Notes: generated from the letters alone by a model not told the origin. A DNA stretch of 64,000 nucleotides from Streptomyces sp. NBC_00459 (GCF_036013955.1 NZ_CP107903.1:8308001-8372000); one strand, 5' to 3'; counted from the stretch's first letter, positions 7,142 to 16,069 are shown. A program made the numbers and translations.

Positions 7142-8137
7142 TCAGACGTCCTGCCCGCTCCCACCGGCCGAGGAGACCTTGATGCCGGCGGTGATCTCGT
7201 CGATCACCGACTCCTTCTGGTCGGCGTCGACACCGAAGCGGACGACGACCATCTGCTGGGGATTCGACGGCGCGGGGAAGGCCAGCGACTCGACGATGCC
7301 GTCGACGCCCTTGCTCGTGATCGCCTTCCAGCGGACCAGGTAGCCCTTCTGTCCGGCCACGGTCACCGCCTTCGAGGCCAGTACGTCGTGCGAGGTGATC
7401 TTCCCGTACGTCGTACCGCCGTACGAATCCTCGGCGTTCGCCGCGATGTCTGCCTTGGCGACCGCCTCGGCCGTGCTGCCCGACGTGCCCAGCGCCAGTG
7501 CGGGTGCCGAGTACGCCCCGCCCTTGGTGCAGGTCTTGGTCGTGTCGCCCGGGCACTTGTAGGTGCTGTCCGAGCTCACCTGCCCGCCCACGGTGATCGA
7601 CTGGCCGTACCAGCCGTCCGGGATCGGGATGCTGATCCCGTTGGTCGAGTCGGGCACGGAACCGCTGTCGATCTTCGGGCTCTCGGAGGGCTCCGACTGC
7701 TGCGGGTCCGGCGTCTGCCCGCCCGAGCCGCCGCCGGGGCCACCCCCGCTGCCGCCGCCGGGGCCGCCCTGACCGCCGCCGTTCTGGCCGCCGGTGCCGC
7801 CCTGGCCGCCCGGTATCTGCGAGCCCACGTTGCTGCCGCTGCCGCCGTCGTCCTTGGTCAGCGCGTACACACCGCCGCCTATACCGGCGAGGACGGCGAT
7901 CGCCACCGCGACGGCTATGCCCGTGCGCAGTCCGCGCCGGGTGCCCGTCGGCGAATGGTCGGGATACGCCGGGTACGCCCCGCCGGCGGCCAGCACCGGT
8001 GGACCCCAGGCGGCGGCCGAGCCCTCGGGACGGGTCTGTTCCGTCCATGTCCTACCGTCCCACCAGCGCTCGGTGGCGGGGCCGTCACTTGTCTGCCCGG
8101 GGTCGGGATACCAGCCGGGAGGAGTCTCCTGCGTCAT
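7142..8137 (-). CDS. DUF2510 single-pass membrane protein with extracellular domain
   Basis: 331 residues. Order: DUF2510 motif (PPGWYPDPG ... RWWDGRTWTEQ, 6-33), Ala/Pro-rich linker, one transmembrane helix (about 71-93, GIAVAVAIAVLAGIGGGVYAL), a long Gly/Gln/Ser-rich spacer (about 98-160), and a C-terminal domain of about 170 residues (ISIPIPDGWYGQSITVGG ... ITAGIKVSS). The only two cysteines of the outer domain, in YKCPGD and KTCTKG, could form a disulphide. This architecture recurs in Streptomyces envelope proteins of unknown role, and I do not recognise the outer domain beyond that. It is the second DUF2510 protein in the window. Confidence 0.8.
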   Translation of the reverse strand: MTQETPPGWYPDPGQTSDGPATERWWDGRTWTEQTRPEGSAAAWGPPVLAAGGAYPAYPDHSPTGTRRGLRTGIAVAVAIAVLAGIGGGVYALTKDDGGSGSNVGSQIPGGQGGTGGQNGGGQGGPGGGSGGGPGGGSGGQTPDPQQSEPSESPKIDSGSVPDSTNGISIPIPDGWYGQSITVGGQVSSDSTYKCPGDTTKTCTKGGAYSAPALALGTSGSTAEAVAKADIAANAEDSYGGTTYGKITSHDVLASKAVTVAGQKGYLVRWKAITSKGVDGIVESLAFPAPSNPQQMVVVRFGVDADQKESVIDEITAGIKVSSAGGSGQDV

Positions 8138-8782
8138 GCCCCCACCGTATGAGGCTCGCGTGAAAGGCGGATGAGAGGAGTCCCCTTTCCGCCGGGAAAG
8201 GCGCGGAAAGGCGGGCCGAGATACCGAGATAGCGGGATACGGGAGGCCGGGTTCTGTCCGTCACCGGCCGCGGCCCGTCGGCGATGCGCGGCACCACGGG
8301 CGGCAGCCAGTGGTCGTAAGGGAACTCCAGTGCGAGTGGCGCACACGTTTCCACCAGGTGAGGGACCAGGGCCGGGTCACCGTCGCGAAGTCGCCACGGA
8401 CACCGGACTCGTACCGCTCGGTGAAGTGCCCCACCGAGTCCGCGTACGGGATCCCGTGGGAGCGCTCCGGTCGGAGGTCCGCAGGTCGGAGCCGTGCGCG
8501 GGTGCGCTCGGGGGGATGCCTCCCGGGGGCGCGGACAGGGCGGCCCGAGGGGGCGTGACACAGGCGGGCGCGTACTCGCCGATGACGGAAAATGAGCTCG
8601 ATCCCAGGGGTGCCGAATGCCGACAGGTTTCACGACGGGCCGGTGGCGGGCCCGCCGCGTCGCCCTGCCGCACTCCCTGTCACTCGTCCCGGCAATACCT
8701 GCGCGGACCCGCCTCCACTTCGACAGCCGGACGGCTACTCTCAAGTTCGTACGTCGTTCAGGCGACTTGGGGAGGTAGCGGA
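8138..8782. other. Gene-free 645-base gap with possible decayed coding sequence
   Basis: It separates two divergent genes and must hold both promoters. On the minus strand, about 8350-8490 reads with strong GC3 bias as a plausible peptide (..GIPYADSVGHFTERYESG..). About 8250-8350 reads equally well in another frame (..FPYDHWLPPVVPRIADGP..). That pattern suggests an unidentified, frameshifted gene remnant. No intact gene with a ribosome site is visible. Confidence 0.3.
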
Positions 8783-11464
8783 ATGACGGAGGAACGCCCA
8801 GGGACGGCCGGCTCTGCCGCCCTGTGGGAGCGCGACACACAAGTCGCCGCGGTGGAACGGGCGATCGACGCCTTGCGCGTGGACAACTCCTCCTCCGGCA
8901 GTCTCCTGCTCTTCACCGGCGAGGCGGGCCTCGGCAAGACCGCGTTGATGGCCGAAACCCGGCGCATCGCCGAGCGGCGCAACTGCACGGTGTGGTCGGT
9001 GCGCGGTGGCGAGACCCTCAAGTCCGTCCCCTTCAACGTCGTGCGCCAGTTGCTGCAGCCCGCGCTTCTGTCGCTGATGCCGGAGGAGGCCCGCGAGTAT
9101 CTCGGCGACTGGTACGACATCGCCGGCCCCGCCCTCGGCATCACGGAACCCGGCGACCGCCTGGCCGACCCGCAGGGCGTGTGCGACGGCCTGGTCGCCG
9201 CGGTACGGCGGCTCGCCAAGCGTGACTGGCCGCTCGTCCTCCTCGTCGACGACGCCCACTGGGCCGACCAGGAGAGCCTGCGCTGGCTGGCCGCGTTCGC
9301 CGAGCGGCTCGACGACCTCTCCGTGCTGGTCGTGGTGGCCCGCAGGCCCGGCGAGGCCACCGGCGGCCGTGCCGACCACCTGGAGGCGATCGCCCGGGCG
9401 GCAGGCCCCGTCGACACGCTCGACGCCCTGACACCGGCAGCCGCCGCCGGCCTCACCCGCACCACCCTCGGCCCGCACGCCGACGCCCCGTTCTGCCGCG
9501 AGGTGTGGGCGGTCACCGGCGGCAACCCGTACGAGACAGTCGAACTCCTCGCCAAGGTCCAGGACGCCGGACTGGCCCCGGTCGAGGCGTCCTGCGGCCG
9601 ACTGCGCGAACTCAACAACGCGGCACGCGGCGGCGGCCTCGTCGCCCGCCTGGAGGAACTGGGCGTCGAAGCCACCCGCTTCGCCTGGGCGGCGGCCATT
9701 CTCGGTACGGGCATCTCCGTGGACCTCGTGGCCCGGCTGGCCACCCTCAGCCACAACGAGGCCTACCGCTGCGCCAACCTCCTGTGCACCGCCCGCATTC
9801 TCACCGAACCCCATCTGGCGGCCGGCCAAGTTGCCGACAGCGACCTGGAGTTCGTCCACCCGCTGATCGCCACCGCCGTCTACGACTCCATCCCGGACGG
9901 CATGCGCACCGCCATGCACGGCATCGCGGCGCAGGTAGTCAGCGAGTCCGGGCGCGGCGCCGCAGCGGCCTCCCACCATCTGCTCCACGTGTATCCGGAC
10001 GACGACGAGGAACTCGTCGACCAGTTGCGCGAGGCCGCCCGTGAACACCAGGCGGTCGGCGCCCCGGACGCCGCCCGCCGCTGTCTGGAGCGCGCCCTGC
10101 TGGAACCGCCCCGGCCCGAGAGCCACGCGCACGTGCTCTTCGAACTGGGCAGCGCCACCCACCTCACCGCGCCCGCCACCACCATCGGGCATCTCCAGAC
10201 GGCACTCGCGATGCCCGGCCTGGAGGGCGACCTGCGCGTCGACGCGATCGTCCGGCTCTCGCAGGCCCTGCTGCACAACAACCAGCTGGAAGAGGCCGTC
10301 CGCACGGTCGAGACGGAGGCCGCCCGGCATCAGCCCGGCCCCGCCCGGATGCGCCTCCAGGGCGTGCACTTCATGCTGGAGGGCATTCACGGCGGCGACG
10401 TGACGGCGCCCGGCCGCTCCGAGCGCCTCGCCGACCTCGCCCGCCCCTGCACCGGCCGGGACAACTCCGAGCGCGCGCTGCTCATCCTGCGCGGCTTCGA
10501 CGCCATGACCCACGGCGAGAACGCCGAGGAGGTCGTGGAGATGTGCGACCGCGCCCTCGTCAACGGCCGCCTCGCGCCCGGTCTCGGCTGGACCGACCCC
10601 GAGTGGGGCATCGAGCTGCTGATGATGCTCGCCTGCGCGTACGCCTACACCGACCGTCTCGACCGCGCGGAGTCCCTCTACATGGACGCCCTGCGCGCCT
10701 ATGAGACGGCGGGCTGGAGCGGCGGCCACCTCTCCCTCGCCCATGCGTACGTCGGTCTCGGGCACCGCAGGCGGGGCCGCCTCAGAGAGGCCGAGACGTC
10801 CCTGCGCGAGTCCCTGCGTCTCGCCGAACGCGTCGGGCGTGGTCTGCCCCTCCACTGGTCGGCGACCTGCAACCTCGTCGACACGCTGCTCGCCCGCGGT
10901 CATGTCCAGGAGGCCTGGGCCATCGCCGAGCAGTACGGGTTCGCCCCGCCCTACCCGTCCACCATCGTGCTGCCCGAACCCCGCGCGGTACGCGGCCGGT
11001 TGCTCATCGCCGTCGGCCGCACCAAGGAGGGCATCAACGAACTGGAGGCCGCCGAGAAAGCGGCCACCGGACGGGGCTACCACAACCCGGTGCTCGCCAC
11101 CTGGGCCGTCGACCTCGCCCGCGCGCTGGCCACGGAGGACCCGCTCCGGGCCGCGGTGCTGGTCGCCGACGCCCGTCGGTACGCGGAACGGTTCGGCACG
11201 GACACCGCCATCGGTGAGGCCCTGCGCTGCGCGGCGGCCCTGGAGACCGGCCAGCGGGCGGTACGCCTGGCCGCCCAGGCGGTCGCCTATCTGGAGGCGT
11301 CACCCTGCCAGTACGAACACGCCGCTGCCCGAGTCGAGTACGGCATCGCCGCCCGCTCGGTCGCCGAGATCCAACGCGGCCTGACGCTGGCCAAGTCGTG
11401 CGGCGCGGACGGCCTGGTCGCCCAGGCACGTGAGGTACTGGAGACGGGACGGGGGCTGCGCTGA
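8783..11464 (+). CDS. Large AAA ATPase with TPR-like region (LAL-type, no DNA-binding domain)
   Basis: 893 residues from the ATG at 8783, with GGAGG eight bases upstream. The open frame extends upstream to 8171, but without a good start. Walker A is GEAGLGKT (46-53) and Walker B LVLLVDDAHWAD (about 150-161), followed by an ATPase lid and winged-helix-like part. A long Ala/Leu/Glu-rich helical region (about 400-880) looks like tetratricopeptide repeats. This is the body plan of LAL regulators (MalT/AfsR-like STAND ATPases). However, the usual C-terminal LuxR helix-turn-helix is absent: the protein ends AREVLETGRGLR. It may act through a protein partner rather than by binding DNA itself. Confidence 0.75.
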   Translation: MTEERPGTAGSAALWERDTQVAAVERAIDALRVDNSSSGSLLLFTGEAGLGKTALMAETRRIAERRNCTVWSVRGGETLKSVPFNVVRQLLQPALLSLMPEEAREYLGDWYDIAGPALGITEPGDRLADPQGVCDGLVAAVRRLAKRDWPLVLLVDDAHWADQESLRWLAAFAERLDDLSVLVVVARRPGEATGGRADHLEAIARAAGPVDTLDALTPAAAAGLTRTTLGPHADAPFCREVWAVTGGNPYETVELLAKVQDAGLAPVEASCGRLRELNNAARGGGLVARLEELGVEATRFAWAAAILGTGISVDLVARLATLSHNEAYRCANLLCTARILTEPHLAAGQVADSDLEFVHPLIATAVYDSIPDGMRTAMHGIAAQVVSESGRGAAAASHHLLHVYPDDDEELVDQLREAAREHQAVGAPDAARRCLERALLEPPRPESHAHVLFELGSATHLTAPATTIGHLQTALAMPGLEGDLRVDAIVRLSQALLHNNQLEEAVRTVETEAARHQPGPARMRLQGVHFMLEGIHGGDVTAPGRSERLADLARPCTGRDNSERALLILRGFDAMTHGENAEEVVEMCDRALVNGRLAPGLGWTDPEWGIELLMMLACAYAYTDRLDRAESLYMDALRAYETAGWSGGHLSLAHAYVGLGHRRRGRLREAETSLRESLRLAERVGRGLPLHWSATCNLVDTLLARGHVQEAWAIAEQYGFAPPYPSTIVLPEPRAVRGRLLIAVGRTKEGINELEAAEKAATGRGYHNPVLATWAVDLARALATEDPLRAAVLVADARRYAERFGTDTAIGEALRCAAALETGQRAVRLAAQAVAYLEASPCQYEHAAARVEYGIAARSVAEIQRGLTLAKSCGADGLVAQAREVLETGRGLR

Positions 11465-11486
11465 CCCCGAGGGGCGCCCCCGCCGA

Positions 11487-11516
11487 GATCCTGCCGGGAC
11501 GACGACCGGCAGGATC
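11487..11516. terminator. Terminator overlapping the pcaL stop
   Basis: Perfect 10-base arms, GATCCTGCCG at 11487-11496 and CGGCAGGATC at 11507-11516, lie between the convergent ATPase and pca operon. Confidence 0.75.
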
Positions 11517-12672
11517 ACCCTCCTGAACCGTCCGGCCCCTCGTCGCCCATCCCCTCGGACTCCTCCTCGGCCAGTACGCGCTGCGCCGCCGCGAACGCCG
11601 AGTTGGCCGCGGGGACCCCGCAGTAGACGGCCGTCTGGAGCAGCACCGCGCCGATCTCCTCGGGGGTGAGTCCGTTGCGGCGGGCCGCCCGGACATGCAT
11701 CGCCAACTCGTCGTAGTGGCCGTGGGCGACCAGAGCGGTGAGCGTGATCATGCTGCGCTCGCGCCGGGTGAGCGTCGGGTCGGTCCAGATCTCGCCCCAC
11801 GCGTAGCGTGAGATGAAATCCTGGAAGCGGGCGGTGAAGGGCGTCTGCCGCGCCTGCGCCCGGTCCACGTGCCTGTCGCCGAGCACCTGTCGGCGCACCT
11901 CCATGCCCCGCCGGGGTGCCGCCCCGAAGTGCGGGCGCAGCGCGGCCAGTACGGCCTCCGGGCACTGAGCGACCGCCAGATGCGAGGCGCCCGGCAGTTC
12001 GACGAGCGTGGCACCCGGCACGGCGTCCGCGATCTCCCGCAGATGGGCCGGGGGAGTGGCCGGGTCCTGCCGCCCGGCGACGAGCAGTGTGGGCACACCG
12101 ATCTCGGCCAGCCGGTCACGCAGGTCGAAGGCGCCCAGCGCGTCGCAGCAGGCGGCGTACGCGTCCGGATCGGCGTTCCGGTGATCCGCGACCAGCTCCG
12201 GCACGGTGAACCCGGGCGTGAACCAGCGCGCGTCGGCGCTCTCCGCCAGCCCGGCCAGCCCCTCGCTGCGCACCAGCGCGGCCCGTTCCTCCCACGGCTT
12301 GCTGCCGTTGAAGTGGGCCGAGGAGCAGAGAACGGCGAGCGACGACACCCGCTCCGGGTGGTGGACGGCCAGATGCAGACCCACCGCACCGCCCAACGAC
12401 ACGCCCGCGTAAGCGAATTGGTCGATCCCGAGGGAATCGGCGAGCGCCAGCACCAACGCCGCCAGATCACCGACGGTCGCCCCCGCCCCGATCAGACCGG
12501 GCGCCGAACCCCCGTGCCCGGGCAGGTCCCAGCGGACCACCCGGTGGGTGACGGACAGCTCGGGCGCCACCTTGTCCCACAGGGCGTACGACGTCCCGAG
12601 CGAGGGCCCGAGCAGCAGCGGGGGAGCGGTGGCGGAGCCCTCGACGCGGTGGTGCGGCAGATTGTCGGTCAC
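11515..12672 (-). CDS. pcaL: 3-oxoadipate enol-lactonase / 4-carboxymuconolactone decarboxylase fusion
   Basis: 385 residues. The N-terminal part (about 1-255) is an alpha/beta-hydrolase with nucleophile motif YAGVSLGGAVG and a late histidine in GASHLAVAQ: the PcaD enol-lactonase. The C-terminal part (about 265-385) is a carboxymuconolactone decarboxylase with HGHYDELAMHVRAARRNG and YCGVPAANSAF: PcaC. Together they turn gamma-carboxymuconolactone into 3-oxoadipate in the protocatechuate branch. Fused PcaL proteins are known from actinomycetes. The GTG start overlaps the pcaB stop (GTGA), so it is the last gene of a coupled pcaHGBL operon. Confidence 0.92.
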   Translation of the reverse strand: MTDNLPHHRVEGSATAPPLLLGPSLGTSYALWDKVAPELSVTHRVVRWDLPGHGGSAPGLIGAGATVGDLAALVLALADSLGIDQFAYAGVSLGGAVGLHLAVHHPERVSSLAVLCSSAHFNGSKPWEERAALVRSEGLAGLAESADARWFTPGFTVPELVADHRNADPDAYAACCDALGAFDLRDRLAEIGVPTLLVAGRQDPATPPAHLREIADAVPGATLVELPGASHLAVAQCPEAVLAALRPHFGAAPRRGMEVRRQVLGDRHVDRAQARQTPFTARFQDFISRYAWGEIWTDPTLTRRERSMITLTALVAHGHYDELAMHVRAARRNGLTPEEIGAVLLQTAVYCGVPAANSAFAAAQRVLAEEESEGMGDEGPDGSGG

Positions 12673-14042
12673 GGTCGCTCCAGGGCGCGGTCGGTCAGGG
12701 CTCCGGCGGAGCCGGTGTAACGGGCGGGGTCGGTCGGGTCGTCGAGGGGTAGGTCTTTCAACTCCGGCTCCTCGGCGAGGAGTTCGCCGAGCGATCGGCC
12801 CTCGGTGTAGGTGCGGGCGGCCAATTCGGTGAGCAGGGCCTTCGCGCGGGCCCGGCCCAGCACCGGCGCGAGTTCGACGGCCAGCCGCTCGGAGACGATC
12901 AACCCATGGGTGAGGTGCAGGTGTTGACCCATGGTGTCCGCGTGGACCCGCAGCCCCTCGGTCAGTTCGACGGCGTCCCGGGCAGCGCCCCCGGTCACCC
13001 TCAGCAACTCCCTGAGCGGCTCCCACTCGGCGTGCCAGGCACCGGCCGGCCGCTCGTCCTCGGCGACCAGCGCCCCGTACAGGGTGGCCGCGAGCTGCGG
13101 TGCGCGCCGGGCCGCGGCGGCGATCAGCGTCGACCGTACGGGATTGGCCTTGTGCGGCATCGCCGACGAACCCCCGCCGCTGCCCTCGGACACCTCGGCG
13201 ATCTCGGTGCGGGCCAGCGTCGTTACGTCGGCGGCGATCTTCCCGAGGCCCCCGGCCGTGAAGGCGAGCGCCCCGGCGAGATCCGCGACCGGGGTGCGCA
13301 GGGTGTGCCAGGGCAACACCGGCTCGGCGAGGCCGAGTTCGCGGGCGTAGGCGGCGACCAGGGCTCGCGTGTCGACCGTGTCCTCGGTGGTGCCGAACAC
13401 CGTGAAGGCGGCCAAGGTGCCTGCGGCGCCCCCGAGTTGGGCGGGGAGGCTCTGGCGTACGGCCGTCAGACGGTCCCGTGCGTCGAGGACCAGTGACCGC
13501 CAGCCCGCCGCCTTCAGCCCGAAGGTCGTCGGCACGGCGTGCTGGGTGAGCGTACGGCCGGGCATCGCGGTGTCACGGTGGTCGGCGGCCAGGCGGGCGA
13601 GGGCCCGAGCCGCGCGGGCGAGGTCCGAGAGCACCAGGTCCAGGGTGCGGGCGGCGACCAGCATCGTCGCCGTGTCCAGGATGTCCTGGCTGGTCGCTCC
13701 CCGGTGGACGTACGGCCCGTACTCCGCCCCGACCGCCGCCGTCAGGTCCGCCACCAGCGGGATCACCGGGTTGCCGCCGGCCCGGGCGCGCAGCGCGATC
13801 GACCGTACGTCGAAGGCGGCGACCCCGTCGACCGCAGTGCCGACCGCCCTGGCCGCCTCCTCGGGTGCCAGCCCCAGCCCGGCCTGCGCACGGGTCAGCG
13901 CGGCCTCCGCGTCGAGCAGCGCCCGCAGATACGCGGTGTCGCTCGTCGCGGTGGCCGCCGGGGAACCGGCCCACCCGGGGGAGAGCAGACCGGTGTCGGC
14001 CCCTGGCTCGGCATCGGTATCGGCATCGGCAGGTGGTGTCAC
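12669..14042 (-). CDS. pcaB: 3-carboxy-cis,cis-muconate cycloisomerase
   Basis: 457 residues from a GTG that overlaps the pcaG stop by four bases. It belongs to the fumarase/aspartase/adenylosuccinate lyase superfamily; the signature GGSSAMPHKANP lies at about 270-281 and the substrate-binding segment GATSQDILDT at about 115-124. It cyclises beta-carboxymuconate to gamma-carboxymuconolactone. The N-terminal 25 residues (Ala/Asp-rich) are variable and probably disordered. Longer frames upstream run back into pcaG and are rejected, because the GTGA overlap is the pattern of this operon. Confidence 0.92.
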   Translation of the reverse strand: MTPPADADTDAEPGADTGLLSPGWAGSPAATATSDTAYLRALLDAEAALTRAQAGLGLAPEEAARAVGTAVDGVAAFDVRSIALRARAGGNPVIPLVADLTAAVGAEYGPYVHRGATSQDILDTATMLVAARTLDLVLSDLARAARALARLAADHRDTAMPGRTLTQHAVPTTFGLKAAGWRSLVLDARDRLTAVRQSLPAQLGGAAGTLAAFTVFGTTEDTVDTRALVAAYARELGLAEPVLPWHTLRTPVADLAGALAFTAGGLGKIAADVTTLARTEIAEVSEGSGGGSSAMPHKANPVRSTLIAAAARRAPQLAATLYGALVAEDERPAGAWHAEWEPLRELLRVTGGAARDAVELTEGLRVHADTMGQHLHLTHGLIVSERLAVELAPVLGRARAKALLTELAARTYTEGRSLGELLAEEPELKDLPLDDPTDPARYTGSAGALTDRALERP

Positions 14043-14611
14043 TCGAACTCCAGGAAGACCGTTTCGCCCTCGCCCTGAAGGCGGATGTCGAAACGGTACG
14101 TGCGGCGGTCGCCCTCGGCGGCTATCAGCGTGGCGCGCCGCTCGGCGGGCAGCGAGTCGAGCAGCGGGTCGGCGCCGTTCGCCAGATACGCGCGTGTGTA
14201 CAGGTGGGTCAGCAGACCGCGGGCGAACACGCACACGCTGATGTACGGCAGACCCGCGTTGCCCGGTGGCAGCGTGTACAGCGCGTAGTGCCCGTCGGCG
14301 TCGGTGGCGACCCGCCCGAAGCCCGTGAAGTCGGTGCCGTTGCGGCCCAGGAAGCCGCCCGTCACCGGGTCGCGGCGCAGCGATCCGGGGGCACCGGCGA
14401 GGGAGCCGTCGGGAGCCGCCTGCCAGAACTCCAGCAGGGCGTCGGGGATCGGGTCTCCCTCGCCGTCCAGGACGTACCCGTGGAGGGCGATCGTGTCCGG
14501 GTGGCCCTTGGGCGCGACCTGCTCGCCCTCGGGGAAGGGGAGGGCGTAGCCGTAGAAGGGGCCGACGGTGTGGGACGGGGTGGGCAGAGGTTTCTCGGGG
14601 GAGACGCTCAT
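14039..14611 (-). CDS. pcaG: Protocatechuate 3,4-dioxygenase, alpha subunit
   Basis: 190 residues (usual size for PcaG), starting at the ATG that overlaps the pcaH stop by one base (TGATG). HTVGPFYGYALPF near the N-terminus and the intradiol-dioxygenase strand LEFWQAAPDGS match PcaG. As in other alpha subunits, the iron ligands are provided by the beta subunit. With PcaH it opens the ring of protocatechuate between the two hydroxyls to give beta-carboxymuconate. Confidence 0.93.
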   Translation of the reverse strand: MSVSPEKPLPTPSHTVGPFYGYALPFPEGEQVAPKGHPDTIALHGYVLDGEGDPIPDALLEFWQAAPDGSLAGAPGSLRRDPVTGGFLGRNGTDFTGFGRVATDADGHYALYTLPPGNAGLPYISVCVFARGLLTHLYTRAYLANGADPLLDSLPAERRATLIAAEGDRRTYRFDIRLQGEGETVFLEFE

Positions 14612-15384
14612 CAGTCGCGGCCTTCTTCGATCCAGGTGGCGGAGGGACCGTCGAGAACGATGTCCCACTCGTAGCCGAGCGAGAACTCGGGCTGGGACAG
14701 GTCGTGGTTGTACTCGGCGACCAGACGGCTCCGGGCGGCCTCGTCGGTCACCGAGCGCAGGATCGGGTCGTAGCGGAACAGCGGGTCGTTCGGGAAGTAC
14801 ATCTGGGTCACGAGCCGTTGGGTGAACGCCGTACCGAAGACCGAGAAATGGATGTGCGCGGGCCGCCAGGCGTTGGTGTGGTTGCGCCACGGATACGCGC
14901 CCGGCTTGATCGTGGTGAACCTGTACCGTCCCTGATCATCCGTCAGGACCCGTCCCACACCGGTGAAGTTGGGGTCGAGCGGCGCCGGGTGCTGGTCCCG
15001 CAGATGGGCGTACCGGCCGGAGGCGTTGGCCTGCCACAGCTCGATCAGCTGGCCGCGCACGGGCCGCCCGTCACGGTCGAGGAGGCGTCCTGAGACGGTG
15101 ATGCGCTCGCCGAGCGGCTCGCCCTGGTGCTGGACGGTGAGGTCGCTGTCGATGTCGGTGATGTCGGTGACCCCGAACACCGGGCCCGACAGTTCGACCG
15201 TCTCCGGGTCCCCACCGCTCACCGCGACGAGCGGCTGCTTCGGGTAGCGCAGCACCGAGCTGCGGTACGGGGCGTAGTCGCGCGGTGGATGGTTCTGTAC
15301 GGGGGCGCCTTCGGCGACCGCCTTGTCGTAGGCGTCCTGGAGGTCGCTGACCTCGACGTCGATGTCCGACTGGGTGAGAGCCAT
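14611..15384 (-). CDS. pcaH: Protocatechuate 3,4-dioxygenase, beta subunit
   Basis: 257 residues. The non-haem Fe(III) ligands typical of the family are visible: a tyrosine in ASGRYAH (about 118), a tyrosine in GAYPWRNH (about 158), and the histidines of PAHIHFSVFG (about 170). It is the first gene of pcaHGBL; the start ATG at 15384 is preceded by AGGA-type sequence. Transcription should start in the 220-base gap shared with divergent pcaV, which contains two palindromes. In S. coelicolor, as I recall it, pcaIJF precede pcaH; here they do not. Confidence 0.93.
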   Translation of the reverse strand: MALTQSDIDVEVSDLQDAYDKAVAEGAPVQNHPPRDYAPYRSSVLRYPKQPLVAVSGGDPETVELSGPVFGVTDITDIDSDLTVQHQGEPLGERITVSGRLLDRDGRPVRGQLIELWQANASGRYAHLRDQHPAPLDPNFTGVGRVLTDDQGRYRFTTIKPGAYPWRNHTNAWRPAHIHFSVFGTAFTQRLVTQMYFPNDPLFRYDPILRSVTDEAARSRLVAEYNHDLSQPEFSLGYEWDIVLDGPSATWIEEGRD

Positions 15385-15414
15385 GAGGAGTTCCTAGTCT
15401 CTTCCGAGCCCAAT

Positions 15415-15432
15415 TACTCAGGGCACTGAGTA
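15415..15432. promoter_or_regulatory. Palindrome upstream of pcaH
   Basis: TACTCAG (15415-15421) and CTGAGTA (15426-15432) are perfect 7-base arms around GGCA, 31 bases before the pcaH start. This is a candidate operator for pcaHGBL, distinct in sequence from the palindrome near pcaV. Confidence 0.55.
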
Positions 15433-15538
15433 TTTCACCAAGGTTTCTCTCACGCTGTCACTCGTCGGTCTCGCCGTCAAGACTTACGAAGAACGAGCAG
15501 GTGGAGGCGCTGTGGCAAGGTGGGAGACAGGGTGGGCG

Positions 15539-15560
15539 GTGCACTGTATCGTCAGTGCAC
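15539..15560. promoter_or_regulatory. MarR/PcaV-type operator
   Basis: GTGCACTG (15539-15546) and CAGTGCAC (15553-15560) form a perfect 8-base inverted repeat with a 6-base spacer, 45 bases before the pcaV start and in the pcaV-pcaH intergenic region. Size and symmetry fit a MarR dimer site. Confidence 0.7.
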
Positions 15561-15604
15561 AAACGAAATTCTGTATTCTGAAGAAGACGACCCCAGGAGC
15601 GGAC

Positions 15605-16069
15605 ATGGCCGCGGTGGACCTCTCCACCCACCCCGGGCACCTCGCCCGGCGACTCCAGCAGGCGCACTACCTGCTGTGGAACACGATGGTCTCCGAGGAG
15701 ATCACTTCGCCCCAGTTCGCGGTCCTGAACGCGCTCGTCGCCGAACCGGGCCTGGACCAGCGCACGGTCGGGGAGCGGGTGGGCCTCGACCGGTCCACGG
15801 TCGCCGAGGTCGTCAGCAGGCTCGGGCGCCGGGATCTGATCGACAAGGTGCGCGATCCCGAGGACGGCCGCCGCTCCCTGCTGCGCCCCACGGACGAAGG
15901 GGTGCGTGCGCACCGCAGGCTGACCGTGCGGACGGCCCGGATGAACCAGGTGTTCCTGGCCCCGCTCTCCGCCGACGAACAGTCCGTCTTCCTCGACCTC
16001 ATCCAGCGTGTCGCCGACGCCGCGGAAGGGCTGCGCAACCCGGCGGAGCCCGTCGCCTCCCCTCGCTGA
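15605..16069 (+). CDS. pcaV: MarR-family repressor of protocatechuate catabolism
   Basis: 154 residues from the ATG at 15605. The winged helix includes ITSPQFAVLNALV, DQRTVGERVGLDRSTVAEVVSRL (recognition helix) and the wing DPEDGRRSLLRPT. Arg15 and His21 are present at the positions I recall as ligand-contacting in the S. coelicolor PcaV structure. PcaV represses pca genes until it binds protocatechuate; divergent placement beside pcaH and a palindromic site supports the same job. In this strain it faces pcaH directly instead of pcaI. Confidence 0.88.
   Translation: MAAVDLSTHPGHLARRLQQAHYLLWNTMVSEEITSPQFAVLNALVAEPGLDQRTVGERVGLDRSTVAEVVSRLGRRDLIDKVRDPEDGRRSLLRPTDEGVRAHRRLTVRTARMNQVFLAPLSADEQSVFLDLIQRVADAAEGLRNPAEPVASPR

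Noticed and set aside
8171..8782. N-terminal extension of the AAA ATPase by about 200 residues
   Set aside because: No start with a ribosome site and no recognisable sequence; ATG 8783 has a clear GGAGG.
8741..11083. 780-residue antisense open frame over the ATPase gene
   Set aside because: High-GC antisense shadow; Gly/Val/Arg-rich without domains, and the sense strand encodes clear Walker motifs.
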